Source: Rallus limicola | Lineage: Eukaryota; Chordata; Aves; Gruiformes; Rallidae | Length of the DNA: 64,000 nucleotides | Assembly (NCBI GenBank): GCA_022605955.1 | Contig: JAKCOZ010000001.1 | Coordinates: 76,992,520 to 77,056,519 of the forward strand | Direction: 5' to 3' | Shown here: one piece after another, positions 11,701 to 25,180 of the stretch | Position numbering within the stretch: the stretch's first letter is position 1 | Layout of the letters: each line of letters starts with the position of its first letter | Translations under genes and position numbers: made by a program | The notes under the pieces: model-generated | The model's input: only the letters and a program-made list of their open reading frames with translations | Told to the model about the DNA's origin: nothing | Databases searched by the model: none

Positions 11701-14700
11701 AGAATATCCTGTGTGAGCAAGTGGGACTGCAGGGGGCTATAGGTCAGTAACCTTGTATGTATTTTACATAACAGATCAAATAGCTGTAAATTATCCCCGA
11801 GGTGGGCAAGATTAAGTCAGATAAGAGCAGCAGCTGTGGTCATGCAGAGCTTCAAGACTCTGTTCCAAGTCTGGGCTTTTAGGGAGTCAGTGATTAAACA
11901 CTGGGAAAAAATGTGAAATGTTTCAGATAATTAGAACCATTTCTTCAGTGGGAAAGGGCATGAACTGCATTTTCTTAAGGAAAAGCAAATGTAGAAGGAC
12001 TACTACCAGCTTGGTGTGACTCCAAAAGCACATCTTCCCTATTAAGGTTAGATGATTCCCATGTGGGGTAGTAGACAAAAAGACTCTTGTTGGTTGTTTG
12101 CTATCTATGCTTATTTACCACATATAATGAAGTGTGGCATAAATGAAGTGGTACGGGGCAGAAATGTTCTTAGTAGGTATCTGGGTGGTCAAAGTCTTGT
12201 GGGGGGCTTGCAGGAAGAGTTAATTCTGGAGCAACTTTTGCTCTGCATAATGAGAGCCTAAACAGCTGGAGGTCTATCTGAAATCTGGATGTAGCACTCC
12301 AGCAGTTTGAGGACCATCTGCAGTTACTTTCATTCATGTCTTCCTCTTAATCATCTTAATGACTAGCCAGTATATCATCCAGTGGAAAAGCTAAAATACC
12401 ATAAGCCATAGATTCTAAATCAGAAATTCCTGCATCGCATCAGTAATTTATATTTAGTTTATAGCAGTGCTTTTAGAAGCATCTTTTTAGAAAGATGTCC
12501 AGTTTAGATTAAGACATAATGAGGCAGTCTCTTTAAATAATTCGAATATTATTTCAAATCTCTGTCCAAATACGAGTGAAACGGAACATGAACACTTCTG
12601 GAGCACCAAGGAATTTTAGTCACCTTCTTTACACCCTCTTTCTCTTCCTCTACATGTGCTCATAACTAGAGACAGCTCAGATTAAATCTAGATTTAAACT
12701 CTATGTCTGGATCTGAATATTCCATCTCAAATGGTACAAACCACAGTCCCAGATCCAAACATCCAATTAAAAAAAAAAAAAAGAAATTAAAATTGGAAAC
12801 TAATGCAAATCCCAGGAAGCTAGAGGAGTTCTAAACCAGCTTGTCATGAGCCAGCAAATGTGAACTCAAATTTGAAGCTGAACTCTGACCCATATATGAG
12901 CACTGGATTCCTGGGTTATTTGCACAAATCGGTCCTTATAAAGTAAAATTTTATCACGTTTGGCTTGGAAAGCAGCATGCAGAATCCAAAAACACAGCAG
13001 TCCTCTGTAAGGCATGAAACCACTCAAAGCCCAACCCTGGGAGGAGGCAGTGTGGTCACTCTCCAGCCCCAGAGCCAGCCCCTGCCAGCCTGCCTACCCT
13101 GGGGCTGGGAGGGACAACAGGTCTGGTCCAGTCACTGAAACACAACGTGGCCTTAGAGAGGTGAGACCACAGGCCGACCCAGCCACCCACCTGCAAATCT
13201 AAGCTCCCCCAAATCACTGTCCTCCATGTCACCACTGAGATAGGCTGGCTGGCTTCAGGCTGGCTTTGGGTGCTCTGGTCTGTTCCCCCCCAAACACTTA
13301 GCATTGAATGGCCTTACCTAACCTACATTGGGTGCCAAGCAGTTGTCCACAATCTATTTCCATCTCCACTGACAGTACCACAGGCATACTTGCCTTATGA
13401 AAGGAAATTCACCATTCAGAAGCTGCCTTTTTCCCTCACAGCAAAAATACCTGCCTCTTGTCTACCTGAAAAGTAACTGACCATGGAACAATTGTATTTT
13501 AAATGGTTCAATATTGATTTCAGCTCAAGGAATGGCAATGTGCAAGGAAATAGGTATGATACAGCTTGCATCAGTATGCTGATGGAAAATAATTACGACT
13601 ACATGCACCATTTGTATACATACACTGTTAAGTTGATTGTGCATCCTCAAAACTAGGAAAACAGAGGCATAACTAGAACAGCAGAGGTATTTACTTGAGG
13701 AGAAAGCCAAGCAGTAACCTCTATATCCAGATAGCAGATGTAGAGGCATTCTCATGTGCTTCAATTCTGGTTCTAACTTCTGACCTGACAAAGTTTGAGG
13801 GGAAAAAAAAGACATTTTGCCACCAAAAAAAGTTTTCAGTTCTCAAGAACATCGTGTTGCCTCAAAACCTATTTAGAAGAGGTTGAAATTGTTTAAATAA
13901 TAGTAAAGCTATTTTCTCTCAGCAGGCTTTGCTACAACTTCCTACTAATCCTCACTTGACTTCAGCAACCCATTGTAACCCTCGCAGCCAGCACCTCCTA
14001 TTGCTCTAGCAGGTTCAGCTCGTTTCCAGTCTTTATCACTTGACCAAGGTAATCTCTTTGTGGGTTCAGTCCTGCAAATTATTGATATTCTGGCCCTAGT
14101 CTATAAAGCACTTGTGCAGACAGTGAAATGGGCTTTAGTGAAACTGCTGACAGAGTTAGAGTTAAGACTTGAGTACTGTTTTGGATCCAGGCCAGAGCAG
14201 GTTTTTCTTTGCAGGATTAAATCCTAAATCTTGCCCTAGAAGTGATTCAGTTCCAGTTCTTTACCCATTGTTTTGTTCTCTGAATTTCTTCATTTGCTTT
14301 TATCTTTTGGATTAAAATCAAGGCCTAAGGCCTGATTCACTCATATAGTGTTGCTCTTTTACATGAGTGTAATAACTTCAATGAAGTGTCTTAAATCAAA
14401 TCTGGGAAAATGATTATCTGGGTGAATGGATGTGTTTATGCACTGCTGATTTCAGACAGCTGGTCACTAGGGAAAAAAAAAGTCTTTCCCATTGTAGATC
14501 TTGCTGTACAGTTGCATAAAACTACATCAAAGTATAATTTTTCTCCTTTTTGTGATGAGAGAGAAAAAAGAGCACAGGTCCTTTGGCAAAAAAGTAAGCA
14601 CAGGCTCTTCCTGAGAAAAAACATAAACCAAGAGCACTTAAACAAAAAAAAGGGCAGAAGGGATTACAATCCATTAATATATTCCAACAAGCTTTAGAGA

Positions 14701-17188
14701 TCTGCATGATTATGGGAGATGATAAACTTTTAGATGTAAAAATTATTTAAAAAGTGTAAATTCACAATATTTATGACAAAAATCACTGGGGTGGATATAT
14801 GTGATATACTGGGGAATAAATTCTTATCCAAGTGTGAGGTGTTGGGAAATTATGTTTTGCTTTACTCTAGGTGAATTCAAAATATATCAAAGTCAGCCTT
14901 TTGCGTTGCTCTAGTATTCAACTCCCAAGCAACTTTACCATGTTTTCTCAGTCTGAAATTATTTGACAAAGTTTTCTGAGTACTATCTTATAATTTCCAC
15001 AGGCTACTATACTTGATACCATCTTACTTCACATTGATGGGCAAAATCTGCTCTCTCCCTGCCTCCTCAAAAGGATGCAGAACAAGAGAAGCCAATTTTT
15101 GACTCCCATGGAGTTTCTCTCCATAGGTCTGACAATAGCTGAGTCTGAACTTGATCATGTGAGTGGATTTGCAGCTCACAGCAATTTTTGCAGTTAAATA
15201 GAGCAGTAGAAAGTAATCATATCTCATTGCAAAGCTGGTCAAATCTTGCCTCAGACAGGCTGTGTAATAGAAAAACTACATAAGAAGCAAAGCAAATCCT
15301 TTCAGAGTCACTCATGATTTAGGGAAAGTGCATCATCTGGCAAAACCTCCATTCTTTATTTATCAGCTGAAATACATCTTGCCTAATCTAGTAAGCAACA
15401 AAACCAGCTCAAGTTAACTGTAAGACAAATGATTCTAAGCAGATTGTTCCTACTTTCATCTCAATAACAACACTAGAATTTTAAATATTTGGTATTTTCA
15501 CTATAAATACAAGTTGCTTCTAATGTAGTAAATAATTCATTAATCCTGTTTCACTTTAATATGTTGGGCATGTTGTTTCTCTTTTTCAAAGGATTATTAC
15601 TCGACTATCCTACAAAAAAACAGGTGCTTAATGGGCAAGTGCATCCAGGCACATCTTTCTGGGAGCAAAGAATGCTTCTGGCTAAAGTCAATATAATTAA
15701 GGATTTTCACATATGATCCACTCAAAAAAATAAAACAAACCCAAACCTGCTTTGGTGGAAGTTAATGGTTGGAATGCATGCTACTTCTTTGTTGTGAATA
15801 CCAATATAATACTGTGTATGTTCTTCCCTCAGGGTGTGATTTAACAAAAACATGCACAGTGGCACAACCTTCAGCAAGAAAAGCAAGCAGAGGTGGCCAT
15901 GGAATCAGGGTACCTTAAGAGTCAGTGAAATATGTTGAGCGCACCTCATTGCAGATCAGGGGTATCCTCATTAATTGTGTGGGTTACACTGTCAGCACAA
16001 GTCCCCAGCCTCTGGAACAAGGAGGCTACAGCCTGAAGACAGAGAAGCTGCCTGGTAGCGACATTTGCAGTCATTTGCCAAGATATTAGAAGAAGATACG
16101 CCCCGTGTGGCTGCCAGATGTCTCCCAGCTGCCTTTTTGTGGAAGTGAGGCAGCCTGCGACTGGTGGTTCACTCTGGAGTCTCGCCTTGACTTGAGTCAA
16201 AATACAGCTGGACAAGCACTCCGCCTGGAAGCCTAAAACCGTTCTCAGGTTCTGGAGCCTGTGTGCAGCATAAGTTAAGCAGAAAGTAGAGAATGGATCC
16301 AAAAAGGTGTTTAGAAGTCTGAATTCCTATTCGTGTTCTTTTAAGAACTGTAATTAAATACATAATTGTCTTCGTGTCCCTTCCTACAGGTAATGTTGCA
16401 GAACATCACTGTGGTGCCTTTTACCAGCTGCAGCTCCTACAAAAGAAAGCTGCTGCCATTCATAGCAGCTGGAGTTCCCAAATTGATTTAAATTGCCTCT
16501 CTGTTTAGAAATTATTGCATTATTACAGCCTTTCTTGTACAGATTTAGATCAAGTATGTATTTTGTGTGCTGTTTAAATACATTCTATATCCCCCCAAAA
16601 ATACAAAAGTACTCAAACAATATGGAGTGCCAGAATTAATCTACCAAATCCTTCCTAATTCAGCTTCACTGGGTGTATACTCAGTGACATATTTCTTAAT
16701 TATATGATGCAAGCCATTATTTTCCCCTTGGAACCCAGCCTTCTCCACCAAGCCTCACCCTGAAGGACTTTGCCATTGTTGCAGATAATCCACCTAACTA
16801 GCGCATTCCTCCCAATAACATGTTCTTGAACCCATTAAGACTAATTAATACTAAAAGTACCCAGTGAAACATGCCTACTGGCAAAGATCACTGCTTCAGG
16901 ACTAGGTTTTGTAGTCCCTGCAAAGGTGTCTGACACCAACTGTCAGGCACCATTAAGGAGCAGTGCGGCCACAAAATCAAGGACAAAATTCAGCCCATCT
17001 CACGAGTGCTTGAACACCTTCCCTTTTCTACCTGGGATGAGAAGGTACAGTGGGATCCCCTCCTTTTTTTTGCCCCTTTTACAGGCTGCACAAGAGACCA
17101 TGGGAGCCAGGGGCAACCGCCTTCCCCAGCACGTTTGTTTGCATGGGACTTGGAGCTTGTCCAGGGAAAAAAAATCTGCATGCAGTAA
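8795..17188. other. Intergenic DNA; no gene recognised
   Basis: Non-coding sequence. The longest open frame, 9653-10057 plus (134 codons), is unrecognised and lacks clear splice or promoter context. A small tandem duplication of about 20 bp with CTCTTAAACC blocks lies at 9550-9590, and an A run at 12769-12782. A moderately GC-rich patch at 13020-13290 has no island-level CpG density. Confidence 0.6.
14325..14400 (+). repeat. Possible ancient amniote interspersed-repeat remnant
   Basis: GGCCTGATTCACTCATATAG and the later GAGTGTAATAACTTCAATGA resemble a widespread old amniote repeat whose copies read roughly 'GGCCTGATTCTC...GAGTAACTCCATTGAAGT'. Recognition is by eye and weak. Confidence 0.3.
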
Positions 17189-17302
17189 GAACGATAGAAA
17201 AGTGTGGGTTAGAAGGAGCCTTTGAAGGTCATCTGGTCCAACCTGCTTGCAATGAGTAGGGCCATCTTCAACGAGATCAGGTTCCTCAGAGAACTCCTAG
17301 AC
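17189..17302 (-). mobile_element. CR1 LINE 3' end, minus orientation
   Basis: Read on plus, the sequence is the reverse complement of a CR1 3' end: a decayed terminal repeat (ACGATAGAAAAG), then GGGTTAGAAGGAGCCTTTGA, AAGGTCATCTGGTCCAACCT, and ATCTTCAACGAGATCAGGTT. These blocks are standard in avian CR1. The fragment is about 115 bp and heavily 5'-truncated. Confidence 0.85.
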
Positions 17303-18849
17303 CCATGCAAAAATCCCATAGTGAGAAAAACACTATGAGCAAACACTCACCAGTATGACGTAAAGAAAGGTTAGAAATTTGGTGAGCTATGAAGCCCCAG
17401 AACTAAAAGTGCCACCGAAAACACCTTTTGGCATTTGTCCTCGGAGAAACAATTTCCAGGACATTTCTGCAATGTCTCTGAATCTGGTTATACAGGGAAA
17501 ATAATTCATTTTCATTTAAGGAAATAATGACTTTAAGATATATTTTAAAAGAGTGAAGAGGGGACATTGTCCATGTCCTCCTACAACACTGACGGAACAC
17601 ATGCACAGAAGTATTGGACCTTTGGAACACAGAACTTGTCAGATAATAAGACGTATGCAGCCCTTGGTCAAGCCGTAACCTTTCAGAGACATCAACAATT
17701 TCCTTTAAAAGTTGAGATTTTTCATAGAGAAAAATATGGAGTAGGTTCTTTTTTTTTTGTCTGAAGTTGATTTTACTTAGTAAAACTTAAAACAAGAAAT
17801 ATTGGAGAGCTAATTTATGTCACTGAATAAAATTGCTTTCCATTTTTATTCCACTTAGGCATGACGTACTTTTAGAGAAAGATTATAGTTATAAATTTAT
17901 CAGCCATTCTTCTTTAATTTAGCTCTCAATCAACTCGCTTTCAAACTTCAACGTGTATAAAGTCTATTTTTGGAATAGTATTAAAAATACTTTGAAATAA
18001 TGCACTTACATTCAGTCACTGGAAGTGTCTCCGTGTTATCATTTTGTCCATAAAGAATTTCAAAACTGCAACAGACAATCCTTTATGTAATGTACAAAAG
18101 TGTATTGGTTTTGTATATGGAAAACTTTTCACATTTTCCAACAGTTCAACACTGCCATCCAGGTCTTCAGAATAACCAAGAGGACAATGAATTAGTCCAT
18201 TTTCAACAGTGGAGACATGGACAAATTTGGACACATTTCGATACTTTACTTGTTTTGAAGAATCAGTGAGCAAAAAATACCCCAATTCCTTTCAAAATAC
18301 CTATTGGGGTTTTTTTCCAAATGAAATAAGAACTGGCATATTAGAAAGACAAGAAGCCCCACATGATTAGATCCAACATTTTAGCTGTAAGTGAAAAGCA
18401 AAGCTTTTATTTGATAGTTTTTGTGAATGGAGAATACTCCAGCCCACTCTGCTTCTATCACAAATATGCTCCTGGATGTGGTCATTTACATCTCTTAAAG
18501 ACAGAAAAAAAAAAGGGTGTGGGTGTGTGAGCCTTTTATCCTAAGAAGCTCTGCTGCAATTGTTTTTATTATTTACTTCATTTATAGGCTACTGAGCATC
18601 TTAAGAGTCCATCATTAGCAATTGGTGGAATTTTTTCCTATACGTAAACAAAATAAGACTTACAGCAATTAGTTCTATCTTTATAAATCTATGAAAAATA
18701 TGTTTTCTACTCAGGCCAGAAAGTGTGACCTCTTTTTTATGACACAGTTATGATTATTGTATATTATCGCTACAGTCAACCAATGCAGGCATGCAACTTT
18801 CTCAACAAAAAAATACATAAATGCATTGAAACAAACAAAAAAATTAACC
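17303..18849. other. Intergenic DNA; no gene recognised
   Basis: Non-coding. An unrecognised 89-codon minus frame (18016-18285) has no supporting context. T- and A-rich runs are present (for example 17750-17758). Confidence 0.6.
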
Positions 18850-19065
18850 TCAGACTACAGAATCCTAGAATAATTCAAGTCGGATGCCTCCTCAGCATGT
18901 CATCCAGCTTAGCCTCCTGCTAAAACCAGGCTCAGCACTGAACTCATACTTGGTAGCCCTGGGCTTTCTTCAGCTGAGTTTTGAAAGTTCGCAAGGACAG
19001 AGTCCACAACCTTTCTGGGCAGCCTTTTCCAAGGTCTGATTGTGCTTGATTTTAAAGGTAAAGCT
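18850..19065 (-). mobile_element. CR1 LINE 3' region, minus orientation
   Basis: On plus the text starts CAGAATCCTAGAATAATTCAAGT-like (terminal octamers of CR1 in reverse complement), then GTCATCCAGCTTAGCCTCCT, and later GACAGAGTCCACAACCTTTC and TGGGCAGCCTTTTCCAAGG. Each is a diverged version of the CR1 3' region. It is older than the copy at 21.3 kb by visible divergence. Confidence 0.82.
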
Positions 19066-21344
19066 CAAATGTACGTGTTGTCTTCAACAAAGTGCCCAAA
19101 ACAGAGGCTCTGGAGGAAATTAAATGGCTTTTAGCAAATACAATTCCAGCTCAGTCGCTGAAAGCCTATTGTAAGCAAACGCTTACAATTTCCAACGCTT
19201 TTTTCAGGTATTCCCAACTCATGGTGTTGGATTGACAAAGCTGTTCAGACTTCAACTATTAAATCAGGCAACACAAGATTGGAAGGTCCTCCATCTCACA
19301 TCCCCTTGGAAATGCTCACTCAGGCACTACTTTTGTCCTAAATAACAGAGGGAAAGCATTTCTCCTTATGGCTTGGCTACAGAGCTCCAGCACTGTTCTG
19401 CTACAGCCTTGGCAGTTTGAAACACAACACCAAGAGATTACAGAGAGGCTGTTAACGGTCTGGTCCTTTCTTTTTTCATTTTTCCTATGTATTAAATGAA
19501 AATATCCAAAGAGCTTTGGTAAGGATCCTATCTAAAAATTTCTTTCCTGTGCCAGGAGCTGGCTGGCTATCACATTTCAAAGCCTTAACGCTACACACAG
19601 CATGCTATGATTCTTTTTCAATCAATTTGGAGCTCATATGAAACAACCATTTGCGGTTGATGTAGACATTAATAAATACTTCTTGAAGTCTGCATCCCTA
19701 CATGCTACTCCTTATCTGGCACACAACTGGAAAGACACCTGGGGCTCATGTTAGAAGTCTTAACAGGCAAAGGGATTAATTCCAAGAAATTAATTTTACA
19801 CAGGGAGGCTAAAATTTTTGCTCCCTTTGTAAGCAGTGATCGGGAGATGCTGCTGTTAAGAGTCATGCAAACCATAAGACAAGCTCTGCTGGCATCCTGC
19901 ATTACCTGGAGGGCTCCATCTTCTCCACTGACAACAGAAGGGCACTCAAAAATATAAATCTCTCTTCCTAAAACGAAAGCCCTCCAAATTAGTGTACCCA
20001 CATCCTCCAGTTTTGGTTTAGGTTTACAGGGCATGGACTACTGCAATGCTTGTTTCTTCTTTTTATTTTGAGTTATAAAGTATGTCCAAATATTGGGTTT
20101 TTTCTAAACTGATTAATACATGGAAAGCAAGATTTGATGAACAGCTCCACTGCTAGTGTTAGTTTTCCTCTGTAAATTTTTGATCGCTTAATCCAACCTT
20201 CGATTAGTCATCTGAAAAATGAACAAAATCAGGAACACTCCTAAAAACCCTTGGCACAAATCAAAGAAATGAGGGGTAAATTTCAGCCCCATTAGGGAAA
20301 TTTCCATGCATAAACAGTTGTCTTAAGAGCTCAGCATATTTCTTCCATAGTGTTAGCCTAACAGCACTTCAATAGTTCAAAGGTGCACCTACACTGAGTT
20401 TCTCTAGTTACGATTCAGATGCAGTTTGCAAGCAATTAGTTTCTTTAAATTTCTTGGTCCTGTCAGTAACCAGTAACTTAATTGTGTCTTAGCACAGTGG
20501 AAGAGCTGTAAAGAGTAGATTGCTTTGTCTGTTGGAAGGCAATCATTTTTGCACTGGATTATTGTCAGAGGTTATTTTTAGTTTGTCTGGATAGTTAGCA
20601 GAGTTTCGGTGCTTACGAGATTAATATAAATCAGGGAAGAAGGTGGCTTAACGATGCAAATGGCACAGAGCCATGGAATGCACATGCTGCCTGCCTTAAA
20701 AAAGACATAAAAATGCATTCCTTTCACCATGGCATCCCCAGAAAAACTAAAAGGGAAAGTATCTTTGTTGCCTTTGAAAGTCAGCCTAGGAATTCCAATT
20801 TCTGAGTACAGACAGCTAGTTCATGCCTTTTAAGGGGTGCCACCCTGAAACTCATGTTCAATAGCTGTCTGCATCTGGAGATGGTTGTTTTACAGTAAGA
20901 AAGGCTTGTGGTTGACAGGGCAGTAATAGTGGGGCTTTAACACTGAGGACAACGGTGGACCTCCTTAAAACCAAACTGTCTCTCTCATTCAGGCTCAAGA
21001 GAAGAAGCAATCAAAGCCTTCATGTAGCTGTGGTTGATGACAGTGACTGTCTCGGATCTCATAATAAATAATAAAGATGGGCAGATTCCAGTCTGCAAAT
21101 ACAACACCCAGGAGGTACGAGAGGTGGAGAAACAACTTTTCTTGGGTGAAAAGCACACAGGAGTGACACAAATGAAGCTTTTCAGAAGACTTCTCTTGTG
21201 GTCAGGAAAACAAACCATCATCCATGCTTACAAGGTTGTACCATAAATACATGCTATTTTTATAGGTTTCTCATTCTATGTAAAAACAAGAATAAAAGCC
21301 ACAAACCAGCCTGATAAGGCACATATATGGAATATAAATACCAA
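19066..21344. other. Intergenic DNA; no gene recognised
   Basis: Non-coding sequence between two CR1 copies. Overlapping 109-codon minus and 69-codon plus frames near 19.7-20.0 kb match nothing known to me. Confidence 0.6.
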
Positions 21345-22290
21345 ATTTTGAGCTCCTGGAGAAAAGTCTTTACTAATGATATTGACAGTGGTATAGAATG
21401 CATCTTCAGCATATTTGCTGGTAACACCAACCTGAGTTATGAAGTTAATGTGCCAGAGTGATGGGATGCCATCCAGAGGGACCTGGCCAGACTGGAGAAG
21501 TGGGCCCAGGTGAACCTCATAAGGTTCAACAAGGCCAAGTGCAGGGTCCCACACCTGGGTAGAGACAATCCCCATTATCCATACAGGTTAGGAGATGATG
21601 TGCTGGAAAGATGCCCCGAGGAAAAGGACCTGGGAGTACTTGTGGATGAGAAGCTGAACATGAACCTCCAATGTGCATCTGCAGCCCAGAAGGCCAACTG
21701 CATCCTGGGCTGCATCAAAAGAAGTGTGGACAGCAGGTCAAGAGAGGTGATTCTGCTCCTCTGGTGAGACATCTCCTGGAGTACTGTGTCCAGCTTTGGA
21801 GCCCTCAACACAAGAAGGACATGGGACCTGTTGGAGCACATCCAGATGAGGGCCACAAAAATGATCAAAGGGCTGGAGCACTTCTGTGAAGACAGGCTGA
21901 AAGAGTTGGGCTTGTTCAGCTTGGAGAAGAGAAGGCCCTGGGCAGACCTTATAGCGGCCTTCCAAAACCTGAAAGGTGCCTACAAAAAAGCTGGGGAAGA
22001 ACTGCTCGTGAGGGGGTGTAGCAATAGGTTGAGGGGTAATGGTTTTAAACCTGAAAAGCTGAGGTTCAGGTTGGATATTAGGAATAAGTTCTTCAATATG
22101 AGGGTGGTGGATTACTGCAATGGGTTGCCCAGAGAGGTGGTGGAGGCCCCATCACTGGAGACATTCAAGGTCAGGCTTGATGGGGCTCTGAGCAACCTGA
22201 TCTATTGAAGATATCCCTGCTTACTACAGGGGTGTTGGACTAGATGACCTCTAAAGGTCCCTTCCAAACTTACACAGTCTATGCTTCTAA
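21345..22290 (+). mobile_element. CR1 LINE, 5'-truncated, with broken ORF2 end and 3' UTR
   Basis: This is the best-preserved transposable element in the window. It carries the C-terminal part of the CR1 reverse transcriptase and the following 3' region. Recognisable peptide blocks are [85 protein letters not shown], and GLPREVVEAPSLETFKVRLD. It ends with TAGATGACCTCTAAAGGTCC and a decayed octamer. Confidence 0.93.
21510..22208 (+). pseudogene. CR1 reverse-transcriptase C-terminus, frameshifted
   Basis: Three plus-strand pieces make up the remnant: 21510-21767 (to ...SREVILLLW then stop), a piece in another frame around 21720-21840 carrying LEYCVQLWSPQHKKDM, and 21786-22208 back in the first frame, carrying RATKMIKGLEH through the end. 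Two frame changes and a stop make it inactive. The catalytic core of the polymerase and the endonuclease are absent because the element is 5'-truncated. Confidence 0.9.
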
Positions 22291-24990
22291 GTCCTGCACC
22301 TCCACTTGCAGGGCAGTCACTTCTTGAGGAATATACTTTATAAGGATGGACCTTGAGTACTAAACCTTCCAGCCTTCAGTTGAAAATAGGACTTATTTGA
22401 CTAATAGTAAATGGCTCCATCTGAGCTACTCAACACTATCTACAGGCACTGTTCGCAGCTAGGGATACTTTTTCCTGTGTCATATGGTCATGTTGTATTC
22501 AGGTTGGACTCTCAGCCTGCTGCCTGACTGAATCATGAAAGGGAACAATAAAGAATAACCCGCAATTTTAAATACAATGGAAAACTTTTGATATATGACT
22601 AACAGGAAATGCTAAGCATCACGGCCACACATCTGTATCAAATGCAAGATGGGTGGTTTGTGCTACCTCAATTCATTTGCTCACTTGGAAACATCTAATA
22701 TGGAACAAAATACTGGACCACTGTTCTCTGAACATCAAACTGGTATGAGATATGTCAGATTTAGCATCCACTAATTAAATCACTGTAAAGATGAATACTG
22801 ATTTGATTAACAGTCATCTTAGACAAGACTTGGTGTTTTCAAAAATAACCAACAGCTCTGGGTGTCTGATTTTCAGAAAACATGCTTATGAATTCTTCAT
22901 TAACATCATGACCTCTCAAAGACCTTCCAAATAGACACCAAAAACTTAAATCAAAACTATCTCCTAACATTTTTTACAAAAGCTATGAGGCAAGAATAAA
23001 CTCTTATGTTAGTACTAGTATTTACCACCATATTCATCAGACTTTCTTTACTGAAAAGAGATATGCCACCATTTCCTGCTTTGTGCATGATGCTTAAAAA
23101 TATATTCGAGTCCCCCTGGTTCGCTGCAAGGGCAGCAGTGACCCATTGCTTTGGTGTTCCAGCCTGGATTTAGAACATTACAGAAAAGTCCTCTTTTTTT
23201 TTTTTTTCTCCCTTTTTTCTTTGTTACAAGAACTTCAGACTACCTCTGTCCTTAAAGAGATGTCAACAGAAATCATCTTAACTGTGGAAAAAGTACTGCT
23301 CTTTGTGCTTAAGGATCCACAGCTTAGAATAAATTTAACCAATATGAGCTGAAATAATGTAAAAGTCACAAGTAAGGTATTTTGCTTGATGCATTCTTTC
23401 TCAGTGCCCGTTTGCTGTGCGCTGGTGTGCATGAAATGGCTGAACTACAGACTCGTGTGGCATTAGAGAAAAAGTGTGATTTTGTTCCTGAGGCAGAAAA
23501 CTCAAGTAACAGATGACAAAACCCAATGTACCATTGCACAGGATGTTCTCTAATTGTGCAAGGATATTGCAGCCATGGTCATTGCTTTAAATTATGAGTT
23601 TCCTGTAGTGTATTTTTCTGGATAAAGCCAGTACAAAAAAAAAAGGAATTAAGCTAATTTTAAGTATTAGCTGTAAGTATGTAGAAATGAAGTTGTTTTT
23701 TTTTTTAAATCTTTGTCTGACTGGAGCCCAAAACATTAAATGGATTTTTAAAAGACATTATTATTATTATGGATGATACCATACTAATTAAGGCTATAGT
23801 ACAGGCATTAGTGGATAGTGTTCCTTAAGGAGTACTCTTAATTGTATTCCTGCTCTCCCACTATCAGTGGATATTGAAATAATGAGCAGCTTAAATAAAC
23901 TAGCTACTTCTTGGTTAGTTAATCTCCATAATAATGTTACACTGATTTCCATGGGATTTGTGTTTATATGAAGATGGGAAGCCTGGGCAAGAACGAAAGA
24001 CTTAATCTCAGGTAGTTGTTTCCACTGTTTCAATTGTTGCTGTCTCACTGAATCCTTCAAGCTTTGCCTTCAGCTGAACAGGGAATCAATAGGAAGTTAA
24101 TGTGGGCTTGAAAGATTTCTGAAATTATGGCAATATTAGTTGCTTAATCTAAAATAAGTCCTTTAGAGTCTCTCCACCTCACAGTATAATATGCAAAGAA
24201 ATTTGGGTTTTTTACAGCTGTTTGTTATCTTCTGTTTGGTTGGAGGGTATCTCTGACTACTTGCCTCATTCTGCCCTAACAAACTTTTATGTTGCTTTTT
24301 TAATCACTCATTTACAGATGGTGCCTAATGGTCTTTGTTGCAGACATGAACGTTTCAGTGCATACACACAGTCTCAGAAATTAGCTCACAGAAACTTTGA
24401 TAAGTAATATGATAACAGTAATTAGTATACAAAAGTGAGGCTGATTAGCAACAATGATTTCCAGATGAGGACAGATTATCTGCTAGCACCATCACCTCAT
24501 GTCCTACAGTCACAGAGCAGCACAGAAATGCTCAGCATCTGTTACCAACTCTGAATAGCTCCTATAATGCTGAAAGAACTCATTTTCTTCACCATCTGTG
24601 TCCTGAACAGAGTCTGAGTCTGCTTGAATTCCCTCATTGCCTTATACATGAAAAATTATGGGACAAAAAGTATTCAGATGACACTAACAACACAGGAGAC
24701 AAGTATCTAAATAGCTGCTGGGTTTTTTTCCTCCAGATCTTGTCCCCAAATATCATGGACAAAAGCTGCAATATAAATCCCAGAATACTGTTCTCCAAAA
24801 CAGCACCAAAGAAAAGGAATGCATGGGAATTGCACTTCAAGACAACATTATATAGTTCAAGAACATACTGGAGGACAGCAGAAATCGTTCAGCCCCAAAC
24901 AACCCTGGGTATGTGGCTCAGGCTTGAGTTTGCAAGCCTCACTGAAAGCAGATCATCCAGTCCTTGACTGGAAAATATACATACTACTTC
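22291..24990. other. Intergenic DNA; no gene recognised
   Basis: Non-coding sequence with a T run (23194-23207) and a short ATT repeat (23757-23770). Short open frames are unrecognised. Confidence 0.6.
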
Positions 24991-25180
24991 TCCCTCAAGC
25001 TCCATCCCTGGTAGTGTTTAAGGCCAGGTTGGATAAGGCTCTGGGCAAGCAGGTCTAGTGAAAGATGTCCTTGCCCATGGCGGGGGCCGGGGGGGGGGGG
25101 GGAGGGGGGTGGTGGTTTGAACTAGATGACCTCTGAGGTCCCTTCCAACCCAAAGCAATCTGCGATTCTATGATTCTATG
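24991..25180 (+). mobile_element. CR1 LINE 3' tail with G-run
   Basis: AAGCTCCATCCCTGGTAGTG, AAGGCCAGGTTGGATAAGGC, TCTAGTGAAAGATGTCCTTG and CCCTTCCAACCCAAAGCAAT, ending in two octamers (CGATTCTATGATTCTATG), are classic CR1. At 25082-25112 the usual short GCAGGGGG segment has become a long, nearly pure G stretch. The upstream part of the element is missing. Confidence 0.93.
25082..25112 (+). repeat. G-rich expansion inside the CR1 tail (G-quadruplex candidate)
   Basis: About 30 bases almost entirely G, interrupted by CC, A and T. The four or more G runs needed for a quadruplex are present. Its length may be unreliable in the assembly. Confidence 0.8.

Noticed and set aside
13020..13290. GC-rich patch as a third CpG island
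   Set aside because: GC content is raised but CpG is sparse, and the content is mainly C-A-G-rich words and GGCTGGCT repeats.
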